DNA of 64,000 bases from Desulfatibacillum sp. (GTDB lineage Bacteria; Desulfobacterota; Desulfobacteria; Desulfobacterales; Desulfatibacillaceae): the NCBI GenBank assembly GCA_016342355.1, contig JAEINP010000026.1, positions 1-64,000 of the forward strand, in the 5' to 3' direction. Shown piece after piece: positions 17,292-25,594 of the stretch. Position 1 is the stretch's first letter; the number at the start of each line of letters is the position of its first letter. A program made the position numbers and the translations under genes. A model generated the notes under the pieces. The model was not told where the DNA came from. It was given only the letters and a program-made list of their open reading frames with translations, and did not search any database.

Positions 17292-18112
17292 TGCAGGATT
17301 TGCAATTTTACACCGTGGAAAAGAAACCGCCCATCGCCTGGGTGTATCTAAACCGGCCTGAAAAGAAAAACGCCATGAATCCTCCGGCCTGGAGCGAAGC
17401 CCCGGTCATTTTCCAGGACCTGGACCAGGACCCGGAAATCCGGGTCATTATTGTGGCTGGCAAGGGAAGCTGCTTTTCAGCGGGCATCGACCTCATGGCC
17501 ATGACCCAGGAATTGCCGGAGCTTCTGGACCCCAACCAAAAAGGCAATATCAAATGGAGCCTGCTCCATAAGATATACAACCTCCAGGACTCCATTACCT
17601 GCATGGAAACATGCCGGAAGCCGGTCATCGCGGCGGTCCACGGAAACTGCATTGGCGCGGGCCTAGATATGATCACGGCCTGTGACGTCCGCATTTGCTC
17701 CAAAGACGCCACCTTTTGCCTGAAAGAGGCTGCCGTGGCCATTGTGGCGGACGTGGGCGTGCTCCAGCGCATACCTCACATAGTGGGCCAGGGCCACGCC
17801 CGGGAGCTTGCCTATACGGCCAAGCTGATCGATGCAAAGCGGGCCAAGGAAATTTTGCTGGTCAACGACGTGTACGAAGATCACGACACACTCATGGTCG
17901 AGGCGGAAAAACTGGCCATGGAAATGGCTGATAACGCCCCTCTGGCGGTCATGGCCTGCAAGAATGTCCTGAATTACGGAATCGGCAAGTCCATTGACGA
18001 CGGCCTCAAACATGTGGGAACCATCAGCACCAACATCATTCCGTCCGAGGACCTTTACGAAGCGGTGGCCGCCTTTTCGGAACGCCGTAAGCCCGTTTAT
18101 ACGGGAAAATAG
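17291..18112 (+). CDS. Enoyl-CoA hydratase/isomerase family protein (dienoyl-CoA isomerase-like)
   Basis: A 273-residue crotonase with both oxyanion-hole segments (CFSAGIDL and GNCIGAGLDM). The active-site stretch KEAAVAIVADVGVLQRIP closely resembles the Delta3,5-Delta2,4-dienoyl-CoA isomerase (ECH1) motif, retaining the Glu and Asp pair in place of the two-Glu hydratase pair. It probably isomerises or hydrates unsaturated acyl-CoA intermediates in fatty-acid breakdown. It starts one base into the stop of the DUF3617 gene. The acyl-CoA synthetase and MaoC-like genes just downstream fit a beta-oxidation setting. Confidence 0.85.
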   Translation: MQDLQFYTVEKKPPIAWVYLNRPEKKNAMNPPAWSEAPVIFQDLDQDPEIRVIIVAGKGSCFSAGIDLMAMTQELPELLDPNQKGNIKWSLLHKIYNLQDSITCMETCRKPVIAAVHGNCIGAGLDMITACDVRICSKDATFCLKEAAVAIVADVGVLQRIPHIVGQGHARELAYTAKLIDAKRAKEILLVNDVYEDHDTLMVEAEKLAMEMADNAPLAVMACKNVLNYGIGKSIDDGLKHVGTISTNIIPSEDLYEAVAAFSERRKPVYTGK

Positions 18113-18138
18113 TTTTTTTAATATTATCAATATGTTGC

Positions 18139-18174
18139 AAAAATGGCCCCGGAATAGTCCGCGGCCATTTTTTA
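18139..18174 (+). terminator. Rho-independent terminator after the crotonase gene
   Basis: Stem AAAATGGCC/GGCCATTTT extended inward by CGG/CCG around a single mismatch, then a run of T. It separates the gpmI-crotonase run from the regulated MaoC/acyl-CoA synthetase operon. Confidence 0.85.
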
Positions 18175-18310
18175 TTCCTGCGCCGGGCAGGGTCCCATAT
18201 AGGGATATGGAGATGGCTGGCAGCCGCGACCTGTTTTTGGGAGCTGTTTCCACCTGTGTTTGTATTTGGCCCGGGTGGGGGGGTAAATACCCGGGGCTGA
18301 CGAATTGGTC

Positions 18311-18339
18311 TTGACATCGAAACAATGTTTCGATATTTT
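18311..18339 (+). promoter_or_regulatory. Sigma-70 promoter of the MaoC/acyl-CoA synthetase operon
   Basis: Perfect -35 TTGACA at 18311-18316, 17-base spacer, -10 TATTTT at 18334-18339, 35 bases before the MaoC-like start. The spacer is filled almost exactly by a palindromic operator, so the promoter must be repressor-controlled. Confidence 0.75.
18316..18334 (+). promoter_or_regulatory. TetR-type operator palindrome within the promoter
   Basis: Nineteen-base perfect inverted repeat with arms ATCGAAACA and TGTTTCGAT around one central base. It covers the promoter spacer and touches both hexamers. Size and symmetry match operators of TetR-family regulators of acyl-CoA metabolism; no regulator gene is in the window. 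Confidence 0.7.
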
Positions 18340-18345
18340 GGTTTT

Positions 18346-18362
18346 AACGAAACTTTGTTTTT
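18346..18362 (+). promoter_or_regulatory. Second, imperfect operator copy
   Basis: AACGAAACTTTGTTTTT resembles the upstream palindrome (ACGAAAC half intact, the other half degenerate). Its centre is about 29-30 bases downstream of the first, close to three helical turns, placing both on one DNA face. It lies in the transcript leader just before the GGGAGGAG ribosome site. Confidence 0.45.
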
Positions 18363-18373
18363 TGGGAGGAGCC

Positions 18374-19255
18374 ATGCAGATTCAATCCAAATATGTGGGT
18401 ACACAGCTTAAACCGTATAAAACCACCATCACCCAACGCCATACCACTAATTACGCGGCAGCCCTGGGCGACGCCCTGCCGTGCTATCTGGATGACACCC
18501 GTCCTGGCGGCGTGATCGCCCATCCCGTGTTTCCCGTGGCCGTGACATGGCCAATGACCCTGAATATGGATCAATACTTGGACGGTGGAGATTTCCCACT
18601 GGAACTGATGGCCATGCAGGTTCACCATACCGAGCATATCCGCCTTCATCGGCCCGTCACACCTGGTCAGGAAGTGACCATTCAGGGCGCGTTGGCCGCC
18701 ATTTTGCCCCATCGGGCCGGAACCCGCATTATCATGCGGTATGAGGCGGTGGATTCGGAAGGGCTTCCCTTGTTCACAGAACACCTGGGGGGAATGCTGA
18801 GGGGGGTGGAGTGTACAGACTCGGGGGCCAGCCTGCCGGGTTTGCCTGAGGATGGGGAACGTGTGTCGGATGAAAGTTCTCTCCAAAGCCGCGATGTGTT
18901 CGCCAGCAAGGTTCTGCCGTACATCTATGACGGTTGCAGCGATATTGTGTTTCCCATCCACACATCCCCGGCCTTTGCGGCCAGCGTAGGTCTGCCCGGG
19001 ATCATTGTCCAGGGAACGGCGACCCTGGCCCTGGCCGTCAGCAGTCTTTTGGAGATGGAAGAACAGGCCGCACCTGAAAGGGTGACGGAAGCGGCCTGCC
19101 GGTTTTCAGGAATGGTCATGCCCGGGACAACCATTACCGTGCGCCTGTTGAAGCGGGTCGTGAGCACAGGCCAAACCAGCCTGAGTTTTGATGTCCTGGG
19201 AGAATCCGGCGCATCGGTTTTGAGTAAAGGCGGATTGGTTTATACAAACATTTGA
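18374..19255 (+). CDS. MaoC-like double hot-dog protein (putative acyl-CoA dehydratase)
   Basis: About 293 residues with two hot-dog-like halves: an N-terminal FAS1-type half (about 1-140) and a C-terminal MaoC half (about 170-293). The MaoC catalytic pattern D-x-N-P-x-H appears here as CSDIVFPIHTSP, with the His but without the Asn, and the loop ends IIVQG instead of the usual HG. Hydratase activity is likely but the altered site makes substrate uncertain. GGGAGGAGCC precedes the ATG; the frame could begin at 18305, but that lies upstream of the promoter. It is followed after 19 bases by an acyl-CoA synthetase. Confidence 0.75.
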   Translation: MQIQSKYVGTQLKPYKTTITQRHTTNYAAALGDALPCYLDDTRPGGVIAHPVFPVAVTWPMTLNMDQYLDGGDFPLELMAMQVHHTEHIRLHRPVTPGQEVTIQGALAAILPHRAGTRIIMRYEAVDSEGLPLFTEHLGGMLRGVECTDSGASLPGLPEDGERVSDESSLQSRDVFASKVLPYIYDGCSDIVFPIHTSPAFAASVGLPGIIVQGTATLALAVSSLLEMEEQAAPERVTEAACRFSGMVMPGTTITVRLLKRVVSTGQTSLSFDVLGESGASVLSKGGLVYTNI

Positions 19256-19274
19256 GTCCATAGGGGGATGAATC

Positions 19275-20978
19275 ATGAGCAATGATTTTGTTCGTTTGCC
19301 GCTTCTTAATGACTATGTGGACCATTGGGCCGCGCAGAGGCCGGATGAGACGGTGATTATCGCGCATGAAACAGGCCGGACAGTCACCTACGCCCAATTC
19401 AAGGAGCTTTCTGATTCCCTTGCCTTGCAATTGCTTTCCATGGGAGTGCAGCCGGGGGACCGGGTCGCCACCATGCTCCTGCTGAGTCCCGAGCATATGG
19501 CCCTGATGTACGCCTGCTCCCGGATCGGGGCCATTTGCGCGCCATTGGATGTCCGGTTGCAGGATGGGGAAGTGGCGCGGGATCTTGGCAAGATCGACCC
19601 GTGCGCGTTTTTTGTTTTGGGAAAAACCCCGCTGCGGGATTTCACCACTGCGGCCCGGGCGGCCCTGGAGGCTTGCCCTTCGATCCGACATTTGATCCAG
19701 TGCCCCTTGGGCTTTGGGGACGATGAGATCATGGCCGAAGCCATCAGCCTGGACGATTTACTAAAACAGGATGTGCTAATCCGTCTGGTGGAGGAGAACC
19801 GGCAATCCGGGGCTTTGGAAAGGGCGTACAAGGCCGTCACCCCTTTGACTCCCACCCTGATTATTTTCACCACGGGCACCACGGGCCAGCCCAAGCCCGC
19901 TTTGTTGACCCATGAATGCATTATTGTGCAGAACGAGGTGCTTGCAAGGGGCGGCAACTGCTCGGTCTCTGGCAAGAATCGCATATTAATTAATCTTCCC
20001 CCCAGCCATGTGGGGTGCGTCACCGAGTGCTTCATGACCATCGTGGCGGTGGGAGGGTGCGCGGTTTGCCTCATGATTTTTGATCCCAAGGCAAGCCTGG
20101 ACGCCATCCAGGCCCATAAGGTGAATTTCCTGGGCATGATTCCCACCCAGTTTCGCATGATTTGGGCTGTTCCCGGATATGAAAGCTACGACCTTTCCAG
20201 TCTGGAGAGGGTGGCATATGCGGGGGCCGCCGGCGATCTACCCTTCCTTCAAAAGCTCTCCCAAATGGCGCCCGAGTTTTACACGGGTATCGGCATGACG
20301 GAAAACGCCGGGTTCGCCACCATGACGCCCAGGGGGATTTCTCCCGAGGAAATGGTGGGGCAGGTGGGCCGGGCCTTTCCGGACCTTGCTGAGGTGAGCA
20401 TTCGGAAGCCCATGCTGGATGATGGCAGGGCGGGGGACGAAATGCCGGACGGGGAAATGGGAGAGATTTGTTACCATCCGCCCATCGTGTTCGCCGGTTA
20501 TTACAATATGCCGGAAGAAACAGCCAAGGCCGTCTCTCAGGAAGGTATCTTATACACCGGGGACCTGGGATTTTTCCAGGACAAGGGTTCTTACCGGGCT
20601 TTGTGCCTGGCGGGCCGTAAAAAATTCATCGTCAAGCAAAAGGGATACAACGTGTTCCCGGACGAAGTGGAAGACCACATTTCCCGGATGGACAAGGTGG
20701 CCGTGGCCCAGGTATTGGGAGCGCCCCACGCCATTTTTGACGAAGGCATTTTGGCTTTTGTCCAGCCCAAGCCGGGTATGGACCTTACCGGGGAAGAGGT
20801 GCTGGAGCATTGCAAAAAAATCGCCTCTTTCAAACGGCCCCAGCATGTGGTGATATGGCCTGCAGACGAGGCTTTGCCATTGACCCGCACGGCCAAGGTG
20901 GACAAGATGGCCCTGAAAGCAAACGCTATGGAAGTCATTGCGGAGCTTCGCGCACAAGGCGGCTGGGACAAGGCCTGA
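19275..20978 (+). CDS. AMP-dependent acyl-CoA synthetase (class I adenylate-forming)
   Basis: A 567-residue enzyme activating a carboxylic acid with ATP and CoA. It shows FTTGTTGQPKPALLTH (phosphate loop), GMTENAG (adenine motif), YTGDLGFF (A7 Asp), GRKKFIVKQKGYNVFPDEVE (hinge) and the C-terminal LPLTRTAKVDK lysine region, all intact. An AAC/AMP-binding fold covers about 1-440 and a mobile C-terminal domain 445-567. Co-transcription with the MaoC-like protein and nearness of the dienoyl-CoA-isomerase-like gene suggest use on a fatty or alkenoic acid. Confidence 0.9.
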   Translation: MSNDFVRLPLLNDYVDHWAAQRPDETVIIAHETGRTVTYAQFKELSDSLALQLLSMGVQPGDRVATMLLLSPEHMALMYACSRIGAICAPLDVRLQDGEVARDLGKIDPCAFFVLGKTPLRDFTTAARAALEACPSIRHLIQCPLGFGDDEIMAEAISLDDLLKQDVLIRLVEENRQSGALERAYKAVTPLTPTLIIFTTGTTGQPKPALLTHECIIVQNEVLARGGNCSVSGKNRILINLPPSHVGCVTECFMTIVAVGGCAVCLMIFDPKASLDAIQAHKVNFLGMIPTQFRMIWAVPGYESYDLSSLERVAYAGAAGDLPFLQKLSQMAPEFYTGIGMTENAGFATMTPRGISPEEMVGQVGRAFPDLAEVSIRKPMLDDGRAGDEMPDGEMGEICYHPPIVFAGYYNMPEETAKAVSQEGILYTGDLGFFQDKGSYRALCLAGRKKFIVKQKGYNVFPDEVEDHISRMDKVAVAQVLGAPHAIFDEGILAFVQPKPGMDLTGEEVLEHCKKIASFKRPQHVVIWPADEALPLTRTAKVDKMALKANAMEVIAELRAQGGWDKA

Positions 20979-20995
20979 ATTTTCCCCGTAGTCTG

Positions 20996-21030
20996 TAAAA
21001 AAGCCCGGCGGTCTTCCCGCCGGGTTTGTT
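20996..21030. terminator. Bidirectional terminator between convergent genes
   Basis: Stem CCCGGCGG/CCGCCGGG with an A-run on the left and a T-rich run on the right, so it can end both the plus-strand acyl-CoA synthetase transcript and the minus-strand beta-helix transcript, whose stop codon it touches. Confidence 0.85.
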
Positions 21031-23026
21031 ATTCCTGGATGGTGCGGAGGACAAACAGGGCCTCTTTCAGCGTGATATGCCCGTCCCCGTCCATATCGGC
21101 AAGGCGGTCCCCGGGATGGACCATGCCCGCCATGTCCTGGACGGCGCGGATGGCGTCTTCCAGGGTCAGGCTGCCGTCTCCGTTCAGATCTCCCGATTTT
21201 CTGGCGGCTGAGGTTTCCCCCAAATCCATGCGGCCGTTATGGTTGGCGTCCTCCAATCCGTCCAAAACACCGTCTTCGTCCGAGTCCTGAACCAGGGGAT
21301 TGGTGGTGGTTTCAGGGTCCAGATCCGGTTGGAAGACTTGTTGGTCTGTGGAAAGTCCCACGTCGTCCAGAGTCAGGCCCAGTTCGGTTCCGTCCTGTAT
21401 GCCGTCCTGGTCAGTGTCGGCCAGGGTTGGGTCGGTTTCGTCCGGGTCCACTTCCCCGTCCTGGTCCTTGTCTTCGTCAATGTCCAAGATGCCGTCATTG
21501 TCCGTATCCAACAAGGCGAAGGTGGCTGTGATTACTTTTTGTGCGCCAATGGGATTAAATGCGCAGGCGGCCTCGGCTGTACCGTTGGTTTCCAGGGTGC
21601 CGCCCAGGCTTTCGCAGTCGCACCAGTAGGCCAGGGACCCTGTTTTCGCCGTGGCGGTGAGTGTAACCACGCCGGAAGGGAAAATGGCTGACGCGGTGCT
21701 GGTAATGGGATAGTCACAGTCAATTCCTGCAGGAGAGGAAAGAATCGTCCCGGAACCGCGTCCATCTGCATGGACAATAACAACATTCCAGGCTTCATAG
21801 GCTCCCATGTCCGGGCCTTCCCCCAGGTTCCGGGCGAAACCCTGGCCCCGTTGGTCGAATTGCAGGGACAACGTGTTGGCGCCCGTGTCTATGGCCGGGC
21901 TTCCTGACAAGAGGGCATGGGTCAGGGTGGGGCCGCCGTTATCCGCTAACGCGTCAAGGCCCGGCGACTGCCCAACAATGTTGCCGTCCACCCCATTCGT
22001 GAGCGTGTAGGTATCCACGCTTTCCACGAGAGAACGGGAAACCGTGACTGGATAGGTTTGGATATCGCCGGCAATCCAATGGATGTCGACTCCTTCATTT
22101 TCGGCGATAATGGTGCTTGTAATGGTGCATGAGGCAGAGAGGTTGGATATGGCTCCTATCCCTGTGCCTCCCCCGGTTATGGTTGAGTTGACAATGTAGA
22201 CATCGCTAAGATGATTGCGCATGGCGCTGGCAAAACCATTGTATTGATTCGCATTGCCGGAGAGAGTGGAGTTGATGATCCAGATCGTGGAATTGTAACT
22301 TCTGACTCCGCCGCCGCCCCCTCCGCTTTGATTGCCTTGCAACAGGGAGTTGGTCAGGGTCAGGTTGGAGTCGCTTACGTAAATACCGCCGCCGCCATTG
22401 GCGGAGTTTCCTGTAAAGGTGCATTGGTCCACGGTATAATCAGAATCATTGTATAGGGCCATGCCGCCGCCGTATTGATTGATTCCGGCTTGGTTGTTGG
22501 TGAACTGGCACCTGGAAAGAGTTCCTGTTCCATAGTACACGATGAGTCCGCCTCCATGCATACTGGCGTTATTCCCTGAAAAGATGCAATCTGTGGCTGT
22601 TAGTATCTCGAAACACTGTACTCCTGCTCCGTAGTCGCCCGCGCCGTTGACTATTTTCAGGCCCTTCAAAGTCACGTTCACAAAATGGGTTTCCGTGCTG
22701 TACGAGATGTTCAGGACTCTGGCACTGGTGTTTCCGTCTAAAGTAACCCGGCCGTCCCCGTCAACGGTCAGGGCTTTGTCGATGGTCAGTTGGCCGGAAG
22801 TGAGGGTTATGGCGCCGGTATCCGCATCGGGGAAGGCGTCCGTGCTGAATTCGATGGTATCGCCGGAGTTTGCGTCAGCCAATGCTTGGCGCAGGGAGCC
22901 TGCTCCTGCATCATTGGTGTTCGTGACTGTGATTGTTGAGGAAAATGCGGTGGAAATTCCAAGCATTAAAAAGAAAACCAGCAGGATGCCAATTCGAGAT
23001 AACCCAACAAATCGCGACTCTTTCAT
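21029..23026 (-). CDS. Secreted right-handed beta-helix protein with dockerin-like C-terminus
   Basis: About 665 residues. Signal peptide near residues 8-28, then a parallel beta-helix (about 30-360; many NNS/GGG turn repeats such as GGGIYVSD and GGGGVRSYN) and a choice-of-anchor-Q-like segment (SGSPAIDTGAN with DQRGQGFARN and DMGAYE). Next come calcium-binding DxDxDG repeats (about 490-580) and a final pair of EF-hand-like loops GDLNGDGSLT and ADMDGDGHIT, each followed by a helix, as in type I dockerin. Probably cell-surface or secreted and calcium-dependent, possibly binding polysaccharide or another protein. GGGAG before the ATG at 23026 fixes the start; the frame itself opens at 23251 but a promoter intervenes. 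Confidence 0.82.
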   Translation of the reverse strand: MKESRFVGLSRIGILLVFFLMLGISTAFSSTITVTNTNDAGAGSLRQALADANSGDTIEFSTDAFPDADTGAITLTSGQLTIDKALTVDGDGRVTLDGNTSARVLNISYSTETHFVNVTLKGLKIVNGAGDYGAGVQCFEILTATDCIFSGNNASMHGGGLIVYYGTGTLSRCQFTNNQAGINQYGGGMALYNDSDYTVDQCTFTGNSANGGGGIYVSDSNLTLTNSLLQGNQSGGGGGGVRSYNSTIWIINSTLSGNANQYNGFASAMRNHLSDVYIVNSTITGGGTGIGAISNLSASCTITSTIIAENEGVDIHWIAGDIQTYPVTVSRSLVESVDTYTLTNGVDGNIVGQSPGLDALADNGGPTLTHALLSGSPAIDTGANTLSLQFDQRGQGFARNLGEGPDMGAYEAWNVVIVHADGRGSGTILSSPAGIDCDYPITSTASAIFPSGVVTLTATAKTGSLAYWCDCESLGGTLETNGTAEAACAFNPIGAQKVITATFALLDTDNDGILDIDEDKDQDGEVDPDETDPTLADTDQDGIQDGTELGLTLDDVGLSTDQQVFQPDLDPETTTNPLVQDSDEDGVLDGLEDANHNGRMDLGETSAARKSGDLNGDGSLTLEDAIRAVQDMAGMVHPGDRLADMDGDGHITLKEALFVLRTIQE

Positions 23027-23075
23027 CAATTCTCCCGTTCGTAAATGGTAATATGTCTGCAAAGTTAGTTTAGCT

Positions 23076-23104
23076 ATTATAAACGAATAGTTGCTTCCTG
23101 ACAA
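23076..23104 (-). promoter_or_regulatory. Strong sigma-70 promoter of the beta-helix gene
   Basis: On the minus strand TTGTCA (23104-23099), 17-base spacer and a perfect TATAAT (23081-23076), about 50 bases upstream of the ATG at 23026. It supports the shorter start. Confidence 0.75.
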
Positions 23105-23317
23105 AAAAAAAGGGCCTGTTGTGAGCAACAAATAGATTTGTACGGTTTTTGCAAAGTCAGAGACTATTGAACCGGGTTTCTGAATGGTGGACACAAGGGG
23201 GATTTCGTGGTAGCCATAAGGGAATCCATCCCCACATTCCAAGTATGGCAATCGGGGGTGGAATATGCCGCAGACAGCCTTTTGGAACGCCGGGAGACAA
23301 AACCAAGGAGGCGCAGC

Positions 23318-24268
23318 ATGGCGGTTCAGTTGAATGAAGTGGATAAAGTCACCATCACCACCCTGGAAGACAACTATGTAGATCTGCTATCCATGGACAA
23401 CAGCGAGGTTGTGCGCAGGGCCATGCCCCTGAAGGGGACGGTTTTTTCCAATTCAGTCCTGGCGGAGCATGGATTCGCCTCGGTGGTAAGCACCTTTCGG
23501 GGAGAAGAAAAAAGCACCGTGCTCTTTGACTTTGGCCTGAGCGAAGACGTGGCCGCCAGGAACGCCGAAGCGGTCAACTGCGACCTGTCTGAAGTTCAGG
23601 TTGCGGCCTTGTCCCACGGACATATGGACCATTTTGGCGGCATGAAGGCCATGGCGAAACTCATCGGAGGCCAGGGGGTTGATTTGGTTCTCCATCCCGA
23701 GGCTTTCCAGACCAGCCGGTTTGTCATGCCCATACCCGATTTCAAGGTTACGTTGCCGGTTCTCACCCGGGATTATGTGCGGGATGCGGGATTCAACGTG
23801 GTGGAAACCACGGGTCCCATGCCCCTGGTTTCAGGCGACGTGCTTTTTTTGGGGCAGGTGCCCAGGGTGACGGATTTTGAAAAAGGTTCTCCCATGTATT
23901 ATGAAAAGAACGGGGAAAGCCTGTTGGACCCCCTGGAAGACGACACGGCTTTGGTCATGAATCTCAAGGGCAAGGGCTTGGTCATTCTTACTGGATGCGC
24001 TCATTCCGGCGTGGTGAACACGGTCAAGCACGCCGTGGACGTGACAGGCGTCAGCAAAGTGCATTGCGTCATGGGCGGTTTTCATTTGTCGGGACCTGCC
24101 GGGGCGCCTTTGATTGATCCCACGGTTGCGGCCATCAAGGCTTTCGGTCCGGATTACGTAGTGCCTACCCATTGCACGGGACGGAACGCCAGCATGGCTT
24201 TTGAAAAGGAAATGCCCCAAGCCTACATAACCAATATGGCAGGCACCATCCTGACATTTGCGTCCTGA
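23318..24268 (+). CDS. Metallo-beta-lactamase-fold hydrolase
   Basis: About 316 residues with the dinuclear metal motif SHGHMDHFGG (HxHxDH), then TGCAHSGVVNTVKHA and GGFHLSGP and a C-terminal PTHCTG histidine. This arrangement matches the subgroup resembling archaeal dihydropterin-linked phosphate synthases (MptA/DHPS-like MBL proteins), whose bacterial members are mostly uncharacterised. GGAGG six bases before the ATG sets the start at 23318; the frame is open to 23207. It is divergent from the beta-helix gene and followed by an unknown gene, 59 bases on. Confidence 0.82.
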   Translation: MAVQLNEVDKVTITTLEDNYVDLLSMDNSEVVRRAMPLKGTVFSNSVLAEHGFASVVSTFRGEEKSTVLFDFGLSEDVAARNAEAVNCDLSEVQVAALSHGHMDHFGGMKAMAKLIGGQGVDLVLHPEAFQTSRFVMPIPDFKVTLPVLTRDYVRDAGFNVVETTGPMPLVSGDVLFLGQVPRVTDFEKGSPMYYEKNGESLLDPLEDDTALVMNLKGKGLVILTGCAHSGVVNTVKHAVDVTGVSKVHCVMGGFHLSGPAGAPLIDPTVAAIKAFGPDYVVPTHCTGRNASMAFEKEMPQAYITNMAGTILTFAS

Positions 24269-24327
24269 TTCAGGGAATGGGCCTGGCGAGTTCCGACTAT
24301 CTAAAGAATAATGAAAGAGAAATCTCC

Positions 24328-24861
24328 ATGAGTGGTTCCACCCAGATAAATGTACGGTACGATGCTGCGGAAGACCGTTTGTTACTCCGTATGAACACGC
24401 CCACGCCCGATGGCTCGGCCGAATACCGGCTGTGGCTTACGCGTCGTTTTGTCCAGTTGATGTGGCAGGGCCTGGAGAAATCCATGGCGGCGGACCAGAC
24501 AGCGGATCCTGCTGTGCAGTCTTCCCAGCGGGAGGCGGTGCGTCAGTTCAAGGAAGAGGCGGCCTTGTCTTCGGCGGATTTCGCCACGCCGTACCGGAAA
24601 GAGGCTGTGGTCACTCCCTTGGGACCGGACCCCATATTGATCACCAAAATGCAGATCAAACAGGCCGAAGGGGGCAAAAAAGTTCTGATTATGTCGGGAG
24701 AGGACGGACCCAGCGTGACTCTGGCCTTGGCGGAAAACATGCTCCATTCGGTGCGGAAGCTGATCGCCGACGCCTCGGACAGAGCCCAGTGGGGCTTGTC
24801 CCTCAAGCTCCTGGCCACGGCCGCTCCCATGCCCTCCGCCGAACCGCGCATGATGAATTAA
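24328..24861 (+). CDS. Conserved hypothetical protein, about 177 residues
   Basis: Not recognised. Soluble, begins with a beta-rich NVRYDAAEDRLLLRM segment, has RLWLTRRFVQLMWQGL near residue 35, and ends with a helical SVRKLIADASDRAQWGLSL region. No signal peptide or membrane segment. The frame is open from 24277, but the ATG at 24328 gives a start right before the conserved-looking beta strand with AGAGAAA in front. Same strand and close to the MBL gene, so possibly co-transcribed. Confidence 0.62.
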   Translation: MSGSTQINVRYDAAEDRLLLRMNTPTPDGSAEYRLWLTRRFVQLMWQGLEKSMAADQTADPAVQSSQREAVRQFKEEAALSSADFATPYRKEAVVTPLGPDPILITKMQIKQAEGGKKVLIMSGEDGPSVTLALAENMLHSVRKLIADASDRAQWGLSLKLLATAAPMPSAEPRMMN

Positions 24862-24870
24862 TGAAATAAA

Positions 24871-24904
24871 TACCGGGGATTAGGCACTCACCTTTTCCCC
24901 GGTA
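24871..24904 (+). terminator. Possible terminator hairpin
   Basis: Nine-base inverted repeat TACCGGGGA/TCCCCGGTA around a long loop after the hypothetical gene. No strong T-run follows directly, so efficiency is doubtful. It marks the boundary to an AT-rich gene. Confidence 0.4.
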
Positions 24905-24961
24905 AGGCAAAATAAATTTCTTTTCTGTTAATTTTCAACAATATACATGCAGGAGAAAATT

Positions 24962-25510
24962 ATGGAAAATGAGGTTGTAAAGGCAATATATCAAGGGAAT
25001 TTTCAAATTATAGCATGGCTGATTGTTATAGCAATGCTTCAAATGGTAATTTCGACATTCATTATTACAAGAATTAAGACTTCTATTGAACATGAGTATT
25101 TGTCTGCTTTAGAAAGGTTTAAGGATGAGTTGCTACGCAAGAAAATTGTTTATGAAGAACAATTGGCAGCATATAAAGCATTTTCTGGATTGAAGTACAA
25201 CATTTTACCTAAAAAAAGTCATTCAGATATGGACTGGGGAGAAGCCTGTGATGACATTGCGACGGGATTTTCTGAACACTATGAGGACATAAAAGCCTTT
25301 CTCGAAACCTATTCAGCTATTTTGCCGAAAAAGATTGAAGAGGAAATAGAAAGTTGTCGGACAATATGCGATGACGGGAGTCTTATAGTACCACACCCCC
25401 CTGTAAACATACCGAGTGACGCAGGTAATAAGGCTAATGAGTTATGGAGTAAAATGGGATCCATAGAAAATGCATTCCGGTCTCTGCTAAAAATTGAAAC
25501 CGATATCTGA
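24962..25510 (+). CDS. AT-rich orphan membrane-anchored protein
   Basis: About 182 residues, not recognised. One hydrophobic segment near residues 15-35 (IIAWLIVIAMLQMVISTFII) is followed by a long charged, coiled-coil-like helix (about 45-75) and a helical cytoplasmic or periplasmic tail. AGGAG six bases before the ATG at 24962 is a strong start. Base composition is visibly richer in A and T and in codons such as ATA, AAA and TTT than the surrounding GC-rich genes, which suggests recent transfer. It sits alone between a hypothetical gene and glutamate racemase, without mobile-element genes nearby. Confidence 0.7.
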   Translation: MENEVVKAIYQGNFQIIAWLIVIAMLQMVISTFIITRIKTSIEHEYLSALERFKDELLRKKIVYEEQLAAYKAFSGLKYNILPKKSHSDMDWGEACDDIATGFSEHYEDIKAFLETYSAILPKKIEEEIESCRTICDDGSLIVPHPPVNIPSDAGNKANELWSKMGSIENAFRSLLKIETDI

Positions 25511-25594
25511 AATAAAGAACCTGATGATTGCAAATGGCATTAAATATAGAGCACCAAAGGGAGTCAGAATGTTTCAAGTCCTAATGTCATTTGT

